35,736 nucleotides of DNA, taken from assembly GCA_964370065.1 (NCBI GenBank), contig CAYJGK010000019.1:1-35736 (forward strand). Reading direction: 5' to 3'. Positions 7,305-15,172 of the stretch are shown piece by piece (position 1 is the stretch's first letter; every line of letters starts with the position of its first letter). This DNA comes from CAMQRS01 sp964370065. Lineage in GTDB: Bacteria > Bacillota_I > Bacilli_A > Erysipelotrichales > Erysipelotrichaceae. The notes beneath the pieces are model-generated. The model was not told the DNA's origin. It did not search any database and was given only the letters and a program-made list of their open reading frames with translations. The position numbers were made by a program, and so were the translations under genes.

Positions 7305-9226
7305 AAAATCACCCACCCCATTATACCAAATGTTTGATTACCCGTGTGAAATAAATTAAAAAAAGGCGTATAAATAACGGATAAATTTCCATGACTTTGC
7401 GTATCATACCATTTCACATTATATTCTTCCAATCGATTCACCACACTAATGTGAGGATGATTGTATGTATTATTTTTACCAGAAGAATTAAATGCATACC
7501 TTGGTCTTAATGCTTGTATAAAAATTTCACTTGAACTTGTTTGACTACCATGATGCCCTAACTTTAACACATCAATCGTTAAATTATTGTACTGTTTAAT
7601 GAAATCTTCCTCCACTTTTGCTGAAGCATCTCCACAAAATAAATAATCAAGTTTATTAATTTTTGCATATAACATAATAGATTGTTCATTAGTATCGGAT
7701 GCCTGCTCATATTGATAGGCATCAAACTTGAGCTGTTGCAAAGTAATGGTTTGTGCTGTGCTAATGACTTCCTCAATTGAAATTAAACTTTGTAAGGAGG
7801 TTAATGCACCACTATGGTCATAATCATCATGCGTGATGAGCACTTTATCAATATGTGTAATACCTTTACTCTTTAATACTGGCAAAACTATCTTAGCAGC
7901 GATATCATAATTTTTATTTCCTCCCGTATCAATTAACATAACTTCCCCATTAAAGGGTTCACGTATTAAAATACAATCTCCTTGCCCCACATCTAACACG
8001 CTTACTTCCCCATAAGGCGTTAACACCTTTAAATGCGCTTGATACAATAATACCAAAAAAATACCCATTGCATACTTATTTTGTTTCGAACTTAAATATT
8101 GTACAATAAAATAAGTATAAGCAAATACGGTTAAGATATGCATATGTCCCCAAATAATTGTATACGGTAAATTCATTTGTTCAATATATGTTATGCTATT
8201 GTATAAAAATAAAATAGGTGCTTGTAATACAGGAATGATTAAACTTATTACAATGCATACAAAGACAAGCCCATTCAATATTCTGAACAAAGGAAATAAC
8301 AATACAACAACCAGATTGGCTTCATTAAAATAAAATAATTGTATGCCAACTACAATTAAAAAAGATAATATAATTTTATTCACTTTATGAATATTAAAGA
8401 TAAAAGCCAATCGAAATAAAACAGGTAAAATAAATCCTATCTCATAAATATAATGAGGTTGGTATAATAATAAAATGAGAATACTAATTCCTAACTTATC
8501 ATATTTATGATGAGGTAAACACAAATACACTAAACTAAATACAAACATACGGACAATAAATACTTCAACTGGAAATAATATAATATAAACGCTACAAAAT
8601 ATAAGGGTAATCTGCGCTTGTTTTTGTTTCACTAATAAAGCAATCCATCCAATCAGTAATACAAAATGGAATCCACTGCTATTTAATAAGTTATCTTCGT
8701 TTTGTATGCCATAAAAATACGCTAAATACAGTTCATGTAACGAATGCTGCTTTAGAAATGAATAAACTTTTCCTTTTATTGAGGTAGAGTGTTTCACAAC
8801 AGTGAATGATTGTACATACATACTTTGCGTAATATTTCTTTGGCTCATATAGCTTGCAAAATTAAACAATGAAAAATTTTGATTTGAAACAATGGTTTCA
8901 TAGTCACCTTCTACCTCTATTATATCATTCATTACAACGTCATCTACATTATATAATAAAGCTTTAAAATCTTTGTGTTCTACGATGATATAGTTTTCTT
9001 TTATTGCTATAACCTCCACTAAATTCGAAGATTTTTGCTCTTGTTGAATATGCGGAAACTGCGTCATAATTAATAAACAAATAGTAAACAAAAACCATTG
9101 GTTTGGATTGCGCTTATAAAATATAGCTACACATAGAAATATGCTTATCCACTGTAAAATACCATTCAAAAATAAACAGCCTATCGTACAGAGTGCTAAA
9201 AATAGATATTCATCTTTTAAAGACAT
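7301..9226 (-). CDS. comEC: ComEC/Rec2 DNA uptake channel
   Basis: The membrane channel for single-stranded DNA during natural transformation. The 641-residue protein has N-terminal membrane segments, an extracellular OB-like region (about 65-145), the multi-span competence domain (about 170-400) and a C-terminal metallo-beta-lactamase-like domain from about 408. That domain carries LDVGQGDC, THDDYDHSG (465-473) and LGHHGS, so its metal site looks intact. It is shorter than the usual 700-800 residues. The start overlaps comEA by 10 bases and has no clear ribosome binding site, so it probably depends on coupling. The gene is intact, but DNA uptake cannot be concluded from this window. Confidence 0.93.
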   Translation of the reverse strand: MSLKDEYLFLALCTIGCLFLNGILQWISIFLCVAIFYKRNPNQWFLFTICLLIMTQFPHIQQEQKSSNLVEVIAIKENYIIVEHKDFKALLYNVDDVVMNDIIEVEGDYETIVSNQNFSLFNFASYMSQRNITQSMYVQSFTVVKHSTSIKGKVYSFLKQHSLHELYLAYFYGIQNEDNLLNSSGFHFVLLIGWIALLVKQKQAQITLIFCSVYIILFPVEVFIVRMFVFSLVYLCLPHHKYDKLGISILILLLYQPHYIYEIGFILPVLFRLAFIFNIHKVNKIILSFLIVVGIQLFYFNEANLVVVLLFPLFRILNGLVFVCIVISLIIPVLQAPILFLYNSITYIEQMNLPYTIIWGHMHILTVFAYTYFIVQYLSSKQNKYAMGIFLVLLYQAHLKVLTPYGEVSVLDVGQGDCILIREPFNGEVMLIDTGGNKNYDIAAKIVLPVLKSKGITHIDKVLITHDDYDHSGALTSLQSLISIEEVISTAQTITLQQLKFDAYQYEQASDTNEQSIMLYAKINKLDYLFCGDASAKVEEDFIKQYNNLTIDVLKLGHHGSQTSSSEIFIQALRPRYAFNSSGKNNTYNHPHISVVNRLEEYNVKWYDTQSHGNLSVIYTPFFNLFHTGNQTFGIMGWVIL

Positions 9227-9684
9227 ATCTGGTCTTTAATCTTTTCAAACATCTTTTCTTTAATGCCTTTTACATTCATTATGGATTCAAGTGTTTGAAA
9301 ACTTCCTTGTGTTGTACGATAATCAATAATTCGTTTGGCCATTGCTGGACCTACCCCATTTAATGTGCATAACTCTTCTAATGTAGCACTATTAATAGAC
9401 ACTTTTATAATTTCTGTGACTTCTGCTACAACAATCACATCTTTGTCTTTCAAAGTTTGATTTAAATTAATCGTCGACGTATCAGCAAGTTTACTAAAGC
9501 CTTGTGCTAAATCAATTAATTCCTTCATTGTTGCTCCATATGCAAGGGTGTAGGTTCCACTTCGATTGACACTACCCTTAATTTCAACATGAATTACTTC
9601 ACTACGATAATTTTCTAAATTTTCGCTATCATATTGTGCAAAATAAAAAACAGCGACAATTATTATAAATATAAGTTTTTTCAT
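9217..9684 (-). CDS. comEA: Competence DNA receptor ComEA
   Basis: A membrane-anchored DNA-binding protein that hands double-stranded DNA to the uptake channel. One N-terminal membrane segment (residues 3-16) is followed by an SLBB-type domain (about 31-87, with VEIKGSVNRSGTYTL) and a C-terminal double helix-hairpin-helix domain (about 95-155, with LNGVGPAMAKRII and VKGIKEKMFEKI). Upstream is GAGGTGAACG. I cannot identify a convincing promoter in the 60 bases before it. It leads the comEA-comEC-holA-sdaA unit. Confidence 0.95.
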   Translation of the reverse strand: MKKLIFIIIVAVFYFAQYDSENLENYRSEVIHVEIKGSVNRSGTYTLAYGATMKELIDLAQGFSKLADTSTINLNQTLKDKDVIVVAEVTEIIKVSINSATLEELCTLNGVGPAMAKRIIDYRTTQGSFQTLESIMNVKGIKEKMFEKIKDQICL

Positions 9685-9735
9685 CGTTCACCTCACACAT
9701 TTATTTGCATAGGCTTTTTACATTCCTATAAAAAA

Positions 9736-9753
9736 AAGTAGCTCTCGCTACTT
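9736..9753 (-). terminator. Intrinsic terminator after the VanY-like gene
   Basis: A 7-bp stem (9736-9742 with 9747-9753), 4-base loop and eight T on the minus strand. The stem overlaps the stop codon of the VanY-like gene. Confidence 0.88.
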
Positions 9754-10747
9754 AGTCACTTATTTCATCTTGTTTTTCTTGTATTCCTACATATGTTAAT
9801 GTTAATGGCTTAACTTCTTTATTTTTATCGTCGCCTGTCTTTTCTCCATATGGTAATGTGAATCCATACTTTTCTGCATTTTCTGCCAACCATTTTACTT
9901 GTTCATTTTCTAGAATCGTGTCTTCTTCAATTCCTGCAATTGTAAAAGTAATTGTATATCCTAATTGATTAATGCTTTGTCCAGGAAAATCATCATAACG
10001 TTGAAATGAGTCAACTCCATATTCAATCAACTTTTGCTCATATATTTTAATTTGCGCATCATAACTTACATATCCTTGTGTAGCAATTAACCCCCCATCT
10101 GTTTGTTTAAAGTGTTCTTCCATATCATCTAATAGTAAAGTTAATGGTTCAATTAGATCTTGTTTTACTAAAATAGCTTGATTTGTTTCATTGCTCACGC
10201 TTGGTACAACATCATTTGTAAGTGCTACTAAGTCAGTTGGAACATATTTATATAAAGTTTCATCTTCTTTAATCACATCTCTAAGTGTATTAGGAGTAGG
10301 AATCAATACTGCATTACTTACATAAGTGTAAGCATTATTATAAAACTCAGCAATGGTTACATAATCATAATTAATAATATAATCAATAAAGTCTGCATAT
10401 TTAATTACCTCTCGATATCGGTTAGAAAAATCAACTATATATTGCAAGTCTGTTGGTCTATATGTCTGACATGCATCGTAATATAGTGTGTTTTTCACAT
10501 CGAATCCTTCTATATGGATATATGGTAAAAATTGCTCTGGTTTTACTTTTTGTTGAATTAAAAAGTCAATTTCACTATCATCTAAATTCTCCTCGATGAC
10601 AATGCGATTTTCATCATTAACATATTCGTACCTAGCAAGACGATCGTATTTTTGATTCATGATATCAAAACATAGAAAAGATATAGCCATCAATATAACA
10701 ACTAATACTATTCTTTGTATCTTTATTTTTAAGCTTATTTCTTTCAT
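9752..10747 (-). CDS. VanY-like (peptidase M15B) membrane protein with lost catalytic residues
   Basis: A 331-residue protein with one N-terminal membrane segment (about 10-28) and an outward-facing remainder. The C-terminal part follows D-alanyl-D-alanine carboxypeptidases of the VanY type: YVPTDLVAL (168-176), a degenerate SGYRSY as QGYVSY (224-229), PGQSINQLG (255-263), WLAENAEKYGF (286-296) and PLTLTYVG (314-321). The residues that make the enzyme work are replaced. The SxxHQxGxAxD zinc ligands His and Asp are Asn260 and Thr267. In the PWHFRYVG block the His is Thr316, and the preceding catalytic Glu is Lys313. The usual Arg of SGYRS is Val227. The fold is probably kept while peptidase activity is lost, so a peptidoglycan-binding or sensing role is a guess. 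Residues 40-165 match nothing I know. AAGGAG precedes the ATG. Confidence 0.78.
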   Translation of the reverse strand: MKEISLKIKIQRIVLVVILMAISFLCFDIMNQKYDRLARYEYVNDENRIVIEENLDDSEIDFLIQQKVKPEQFLPYIHIEGFDVKNTLYYDACQTYRPTDLQYIVDFSNRYREVIKYADFIDYIINYDYVTIAEFYNNAYTYVSNAVLIPTPNTLRDVIKEDETLYKYVPTDLVALTNDVVPSVSNETNQAILVKQDLIEPLTLLLDDMEEHFKQTDGGLIATQGYVSYDAQIKIYEQKLIEYGVDSFQRYDDFPGQSINQLGYTITFTIAGIEEDTILENEQVKWLAENAEKYGFTLPYGEKTGDDKNKEVKPLTLTYVGIQEKQDEISD

Positions 10748-10780
10748 ACAAGTAACTCCTTCTCTTCAATACTATCAATC

Positions 10781-10789
10781 ATTATATCA
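10781..10789 (-). promoter_or_regulatory. Extended -10 promoter for the VanY-like gene
   Basis: On the minus strand TGATATAAT gives a perfect -10 (10781-10786) with the TG extension. No good -35 is seen at 16-18 bases. Only about 100 bases separate it from the divergent promoter of the phosphoesterase-like gene, so the two could be co-controlled. Confidence 0.6.
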
Positions 10790-10850
10790 TATTTTTGAAG
10801 CATTCCCTTACAAAACAATGAATTGATGTATTTATTTCATATGTCCTCTA

Positions 10851-10859
10851 TGGTAAAAT
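10851..10859 (+). promoter_or_regulatory. Extended -10 promoter for the metallophosphoesterase-like gene
   Basis: TGGTAAAAT gives TAAAAT at 10854-10859 with a TG extension and a weak TTTATT 17 bases upstream. It lies about 20 bases before the chosen ATG at 10880, which supports that start over a TTG start at 10823. Confidence 0.5.
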
Positions 10860-10879
10860 GTATTAGAAAAGGTGATTAT

Positions 10880-11731
10880 ATGAAAATGAAAATTTTACGC
10901 ATATTGCTTGCGTTACTAATAATATTCGGATTGAGTGCAGTATTTATCTTTTATGGGTTGTATTTTGCTCCGAAAGCATTGAGTGTAGATTTACATACTA
11001 TTCAATCAAGTAAAATACCTGAATCTATGAATGATGTTAAAATCGGATATTTTTCTGATATTTATTTTTTAGAATACATGGATGAAGAACGATTAACAAA
11101 CATGTTTGAAACAATCAACGAACAAGATGTTGATATTCTATTGTTTGGTGGCGATTTATTTTCTAATCCCTCTAGTGATACAATTAGTGCTGAACAAATC
11201 AATTTTATGACTCAACAGTTGTTAGCATTAGATGCCCCCTTTGGTAAATTTTATGTGCTAGGCGACATTGATCAAACTAACCCTGAATTAATCAATACTA
11301 TTATGTATAATGCTGAATTTGAATTAATAAGTAATCGTAACTTAAAAATACACAACAATGCTTCTACTAGTATCACATTAATTGGATTGGATAATACAAT
11401 TAATGCAACTCCTAATATTGAAACTGCTTTTACTAACACTAGTATTGAAAACTTTAATTTATTATTTACTCACACCCCTGATGGGCTATTACTATTTGGT
11501 GAAGATAGCGTTGATTTAGCAATTGCAGGGCATAGTTTAGGAGGACAAGTATCCATCCCTATTATAGGTAGTTTGGGAAAGATAGAAGGAGCTATTACCT
11601 ATGAAAAAGGGATATATAAAGAGGGAAATAGTACCTATTATATTTCAAATGGATTAGGTACTACCGGTTCAGATTTTCGTCTATTTACCCCACCACAATT
11701 TCAAGTATTTTTACTACAATCTAATAAATAG
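10880..11731 (+). CDS. Membrane-anchored metallophosphoesterase-like protein with degenerate metal site
   Basis: A 283-residue protein with an N-terminal membrane anchor (about 5-28) and a calcineurin-like phosphoesterase domain of the YkuE/YaeI type. The family signature D-x-H, GD, GNH(D/E), H, GHxH can be followed but is broken. Asp60 is kept, but its partner His is Tyr62. Gly91-Asp92 is kept. GNHD reads GDID (128-131), so Asn and His are gone. His198 is kept in FTHTPD. GHTHGGQ reads GHSLGGQ (217-223), losing the second His. Four of the usual metal-site residues are missing, so normal two-metal catalysis is unlikely. The start is the ATG with AAAGGTG 5 bases upstream. It is transcribed away from the VanY-like gene. 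Confidence 0.8.
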   Translation: MKMKILRILLALLIIFGLSAVFIFYGLYFAPKALSVDLHTIQSSKIPESMNDVKIGYFSDIYFLEYMDEERLTNMFETINEQDVDILLFGGDLFSNPSSDTISAEQINFMTQQLLALDAPFGKFYVLGDIDQTNPELINTIMYNAEFELISNRNLKIHNNASTSITLIGLDNTINATPNIETAFTNTSIENFNLLFTHTPDGLLLFGEDSVDLAIAGHSLGGQVSIPIIGSLGKIEGAITYEKGIYKEGNSTYYISNGLGTTGSDFRLFTPPQFQVFLLQSNK

Positions 11732-11758
11732 GAGCCATCACATTGAGGGCTCCTATTT
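11726..11758. terminator. Shared bidirectional terminator
   Basis: An 11-bp perfect stem (11726-11736 with 11748-11758) with an 11-base loop lies between two convergent genes. The stop codons of both genes (11729-11731 and 11753-11755) are inside the stem arms. T-rich sequence follows on the plus strand (TATTTATTTATT). Confidence 0.8.
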
Positions 11759-12475
11759 ATTTATTCTTCTACAAATCAAATTGGTAATATAGTTAAAGCA
11801 TAATATAATAATAATTAACCAACCCACCCAAGCAAAAATTGAAATCATATCAATATTGGTACGATAATAATAAATTGCGCTTCCTATTCCTGCTTGTGTT
11901 TGCACAAAGACTTCTGCCATAATTCCTACTTTAAAACATAGCGGCAAACTTGTTTGAATAGCACTTATTAGTTGAGCTTGAATAAGTGGTAAATATATCT
12001 TAAACAATAAGTATATTTTACGATGATTATGAATTTGAATTAAATCTTTCATATCTTGATCTATCGTTCTAATACCTACGACACTATTATGATAAAAGAT
12101 AGGAAATGCCATGATGAATATCATCATGATGATGGCTTCATCCCCTCTTAACCAAATCAATAAGAGTAAAATATATACGACTTGTGGAATAGATTGGATA
12201 AAAATAAAGATAGGCATAAAAAAATGATATATTTTTTTAGATAAACCTGCTAACATTCCAATCGTAATTCCAAGTATCATCGATACAAAAAAACTAATCA
12301 ATACACGTATACAAGTTTGTATTATGTTAGTGTAAAATCCGCTGGTCCCCACTAAATCAAACATACGCTTAAAAACATCAAAAGGCATGGGTAAAATCAC
12401 TTCCCTTTGAATGAAAAGTGATAACCCATACCATAGTATAAATATAAATGTAAACCCTGCTATCTTTTGTTTCAT
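11753..12475 (-). CDS. ABC importer permease, NitT/TauT type
   Basis: A 240-residue membrane protein with about six hydrophobic segments, resembling SsuC/TauC/ThiX-type permeases (BPD_transp_1). The cytoplasmic coupling-loop region is VVGIRTIDQDMKDLIQIHNHRKIYLLFKIYLPL (about 132-164). That loop normally contacts an ATPase, yet no ATPase gene is beside it. The ATG overlaps the stop of the substrate-binding gene by 4 bases. The ligand is unknown: family members import sulfonates, nitrate or pyrimidine precursors of thiamine. Confidence 0.88.
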   Translation of the reverse strand: MKQKIAGFTFIFILWYGLSLFIQREVILPMPFDVFKRMFDLVGTSGFYTNIIQTCIRVLISFFVSMILGITIGMLAGLSKKIYHFFMPIFIFIQSIPQVVYILLLLIWLRGDEAIIMMIFIMAFPIFYHNSVVGIRTIDQDMKDLIQIHNHRKIYLLFKIYLPLIQAQLISAIQTSLPLCFKVGIMAEVFVQTQAGIGSAIYYYRTNIDMISIFAWVGWLIIIILCFNYITNLICRRINK

Positions 12476-13359
12476 GTATTCATCATATCATCATTAAATG
12501 TAATCGTAAATAGCTTTAAAAAATCTGCCATTTGTTCTTTTGCATCTTGTGCGTAAACAAAGCGAACGTTTTGTCTTTCTAAAGTACTCATAGTAATTGA
12601 AACGCTTGGGATTTTCAATGTTTCCGCTCCAATCGATTCTAATTTTTCTTCCATATCCGGATACCCTTCATTTGTAAAGTCATCAATTTTCGCAAATAAC
12701 GCTTCATGATCGCTACCTTTTTTTACAAAAACTGCTGCTTGTGGATATCCTTCACTACCATATTCACTTTGTAAATCGGCTAAAATTTCTAATTCTAAAC
12801 TTGCTTCTTTTGCTTTTGCAATCGTAGCAGTTGCTAAAGGTTCCGCTAATAAACCTGCTTTTACTTTTGAGGATAATAATTGTTGTTGCACTAATGTTGC
12901 TGAATTATAATATGTTTGTACACCTTCAATACCGAGATTACTTGCATCAAATACAAATTGAGGAACTGTATTTTGTCCAAATAGAGCAATTTCAGGAACT
13001 GTATTTAAATCCGTTCCCTTTTCTCCTACAATATATAAGTTTCCCCATGTAACAACACCAGCAATTCGATAATCAGTTTGCTCTGTTTCAATTAATTTTG
13101 CTCCAACATTAATAGGTGCAACAATAATGTCATATGTGCTATCTTTTTTTGATAGTTCTGCTACTAATACATCTGGTCCATCAACAATATCAATTTTCCC
13201 GCTTTCCATCACTTCATCATATACACCTACAAAAGCTAAACTAGGTGCCCCTGAAGGAGTTAAAATATTTAATGTCTCTAATTTTTCTTCTTGTTTAGTA
13301 CATGCCACAACTGTAACACATAAACATATTATGCTCATAATTTTCAATAATTTTTTCAT
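12472..13359 (-). CDS. Substrate-binding lipoprotein of an ABC importer
   Basis: A 295-residue lipoprotein with a signal peptide and lipobox VVAC (acylated Cys20). The mature part resembles the periplasmic-binding fold of the SsuA/THI5 (NMT1) group: LNILTPSGAPSLAF near the start and LLSSKVKAGLLAEPLAT in the second lobe. It should catch a small ligand at the cell surface and deliver it to the coupled permease. The specificity cannot be read from sequence. AAGGGAAG precedes the ATG. A hairpin lies 20 bases upstream and leaves no room for a normal promoter, so it is probably reached by read-through from hydA. Confidence 0.87.
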   Translation of the reverse strand: MKKLLKIMSIICLCVTVVACTKQEEKLETLNILTPSGAPSLAFVGVYDEVMESGKIDIVDGPDVLVAELSKKDSTYDIIVAPINVGAKLIETEQTDYRIAGVVTWGNLYIVGEKGTDLNTVPEIALFGQNTVPQFVFDASNLGIEGVQTYYNSATLVQQQLLSSKVKAGLLAEPLATATIAKAKEASLELEILADLQSEYGSEGYPQAAVFVKKGSDHEALFAKIDDFTNEGYPDMEEKLESIGAETLKIPSVSITMSTLERQNVRFVYAQDAKEQMADFLKLFTITFNDDMMNT

Positions 13360-13379
13360 AGTTCTTCCCTTTTTATTAA

Positions 13380-13405
13380 ATAAGTCGTAGTATTCTACGA
13401 CTTAT
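13380..13405 (-). terminator. Hairpin between hydA and the ABC importer genes
   Basis: An 11-bp perfect stem (13380-13390 with 13395-13405) with a TATT-type loop lies 3 bases past the hydA stop. The T tract on the minus strand is interrupted (TTTAATAAAAA), so it is probably leaky and lets some transcripts continue into the lipoprotein gene. Confidence 0.65.
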
Positions 13406-13408
13406 ATT

Positions 13409-15172
13409 TTATTTAGTATTTCCAAATCTTCCTTTAGGAGAATAGTGAGTATGTAGATACTTATGTGCTACATGTCCATTTGGTTCTTTTAAGAAATTAT
13501 CATATAACGCTTTTACATCTGGGTTATTATGCGATTTACGAATCGGCGCATGTACATCTGCATTGTATAAAACTTGTGCTCTTTTCTCAAATACATTCAC
13601 ATGTTCACGTGTTACTGAATCATAGATTGGTTGTCCTCCACCCATGATACATCCACCTGGACATCCCATAATTTCAATAAATTGGTATTTAGAAGCTCCC
13701 CCGTTAGCTTTGATTGCTTCTAGGACATCTTTTGCTTGCCCTACTCCACTAATCACTAGCCCTTGTAAAGTTACATCACCAGCTACTACACTAATTTCTT
13801 TACTACCTTTTTCTCCTCGTGCTTGTTTAAAATCAACGGAATCTAATTCATGCCCAATTAATGTTTCTGCAACTGTACGAATAGCGGCTTCCATTACTCC
13901 TCCAGTTACTCCAAAGATAACTCCAGAACCTGAATCAGCGTGTGCAAAAGGTGCATCAAATGATTCATCTTGTAAGAAGTTAAAATTAATACCTGAGAAT
14001 TTAATCATTGCAGCAAACTCACGTGTAGTAATAACATAATCTACATCACGATTTCCATCTACTTCAAATTCAGGACGAGCCACTTCATATTTCTTTGCAA
14101 CACAAGGCATCACCGATACCACAACAATATCTTTAGGATCTATTCCTTCTTTTTGTGCATAATACGATTTCAGCATTGCTCCAAACATCATTTGAGGTGA
14201 CTTACAACTTGATAAGTTAGGAATAAACTCTGGATAGAAATGTTCACAATATTTAATCCACCCTGGACTACATGAAGTAATCATAGGCAATGTACCACCT
14301 GTTGTCACACGATGTAATAGTTCTGTTCCTTCTTCCATAATTGTCAAATCAGCAGCTGTATTCGTATCAAATACACGGTTAAATCCTAATTTTCGTCCTG
14401 CATTCGCAATTTTACCTGTTACATTTGTACCCATTGGTAATCCAAATTCTTCACCTAATGCTGCACGAACAGCCGGTGCCACTTGCATAATTACATGTTT
14501 TTTAGGATTATCAATTTCTTCAAATACTTGGTCAATATGACGTTGTTCTCTTAATGCTCCAGTTGGACAAACATTAATACATTGTCCACATAAGATACAT
14601 TCACTATTTTCTGTTGGACGATTAAATGCATTTGTAATTTCCGTATGAATACCGCGCATGCTCGCATCAATCGCTTCTACTTTTTGTGTGTGTTTACAAA
14701 CAGCTACACAACGTCTACATAAGATACACTTCGCGTTATTTCTAACAATTGATGTATTGGTATTATCTTTTTCTACTTGTGGGGTTTGTAATTCAAATCG
14801 AACTTCATCCACACCTAATTCACCAGCTAAACTTCTTAATTCACAGTGGTTATTTTTTGTACATTTAAAGCAACTTCTTTCGTGATTAGATAAAATTAAT
14901 TCTAAATTCATACGACGCGCTTCACGTACTCTTGGAGAACGTGTATACAATACCATTCCTTCACGAACTGGATATACACATGCTGCTTGCAAAGTACGAA
15001 CTCCTTCTACTTCTACTAAACACATACGACAAGCCCCAATTTCATTGATATCTTTTAAATAACATAAAGTTGGAATATCGATATTAGCACTTTTAGCTGC
15101 TTGTAATACAGTTAATCCTGCTTCTACTTCGTATTTATTATTATTAATTGTAATTGTTACTGTTTTACTCAT
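13409..15172 (-). CDS. hydA: FeFe hydrogenase catalytic subunit HydA
   Basis: The H2-forming subunit of a trimeric hydrogenase. From the N-terminus it has a 2Fe-2S domain (C37, C48, C51, C65) and a His-ligated 4Fe-4S site (H97, C101, C104, C110). Two 4Fe-4S ferredoxin motifs follow (C149-C159 and C192-C202). The H-cluster domain has L1 TSCSPGW (299-305), L2 MPCVAKKYE (355-363) and L3 with MGCPGGCIMGGGQP, and a C-terminal small-subunit-like tail ends the protein. L1 has Ser where the textbook motif TSCCPxW has a second Cys. With HydB and HydC it should oxidise NADH and reduced ferredoxin together to release H2, or run in reverse. AAGGAGG lies 6 bases before the ATG, which overlaps hydB by 8 bases. 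The maturases HydEFG are not in the window. Confidence 0.96.
   Translation of the reverse strand: MSKTVTITINNNKYEVEAGLTVLQAAKSANIDIPTLCYLKDINEIGACRMCLVEVEGVRTLQAACVYPVREGMVLYTRSPRVREARRMNLELILSNHERSCFKCTKNNHCELRSLAGELGVDEVRFELQTPQVEKDNTNTSIVRNNAKCILCRRCVAVCKHTQKVEAIDASMRGIHTEITNAFNRPTENSECILCGQCINVCPTGALREQRHIDQVFEEIDNPKKHVIMQVAPAVRAALGEEFGLPMGTNVTGKIANAGRKLGFNRVFDTNTAADLTIMEEGTELLHRVTTGGTLPMITSCSPGWIKYCEHFYPEFIPNLSSCKSPQMMFGAMLKSYYAQKEGIDPKDIVVVSVMPCVAKKYEVARPEFEVDGNRDVDYVITTREFAAMIKFSGINFNFLQDESFDAPFAHADSGSGVIFGVTGGVMEAAIRTVAETLIGHELDSVDFKQARGEKGSKEISVVAGDVTLQGLVISGVGQAKDVLEAIKANGGASKYQFIEIMGCPGGCIMGGGQPIYDSVTREHVNVFEKRAQVLYNADVHAPIRKSHNNPDVKALYDNFLKEPNGHVAHKYLHTHYSPKGRFGNTK

Noticed and set aside
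13644..14039. A 131-codon plus-strand open frame over hydA
   Set aside because: It is antisense to hydA across conserved H-cluster sequence, with no start signal of its own.
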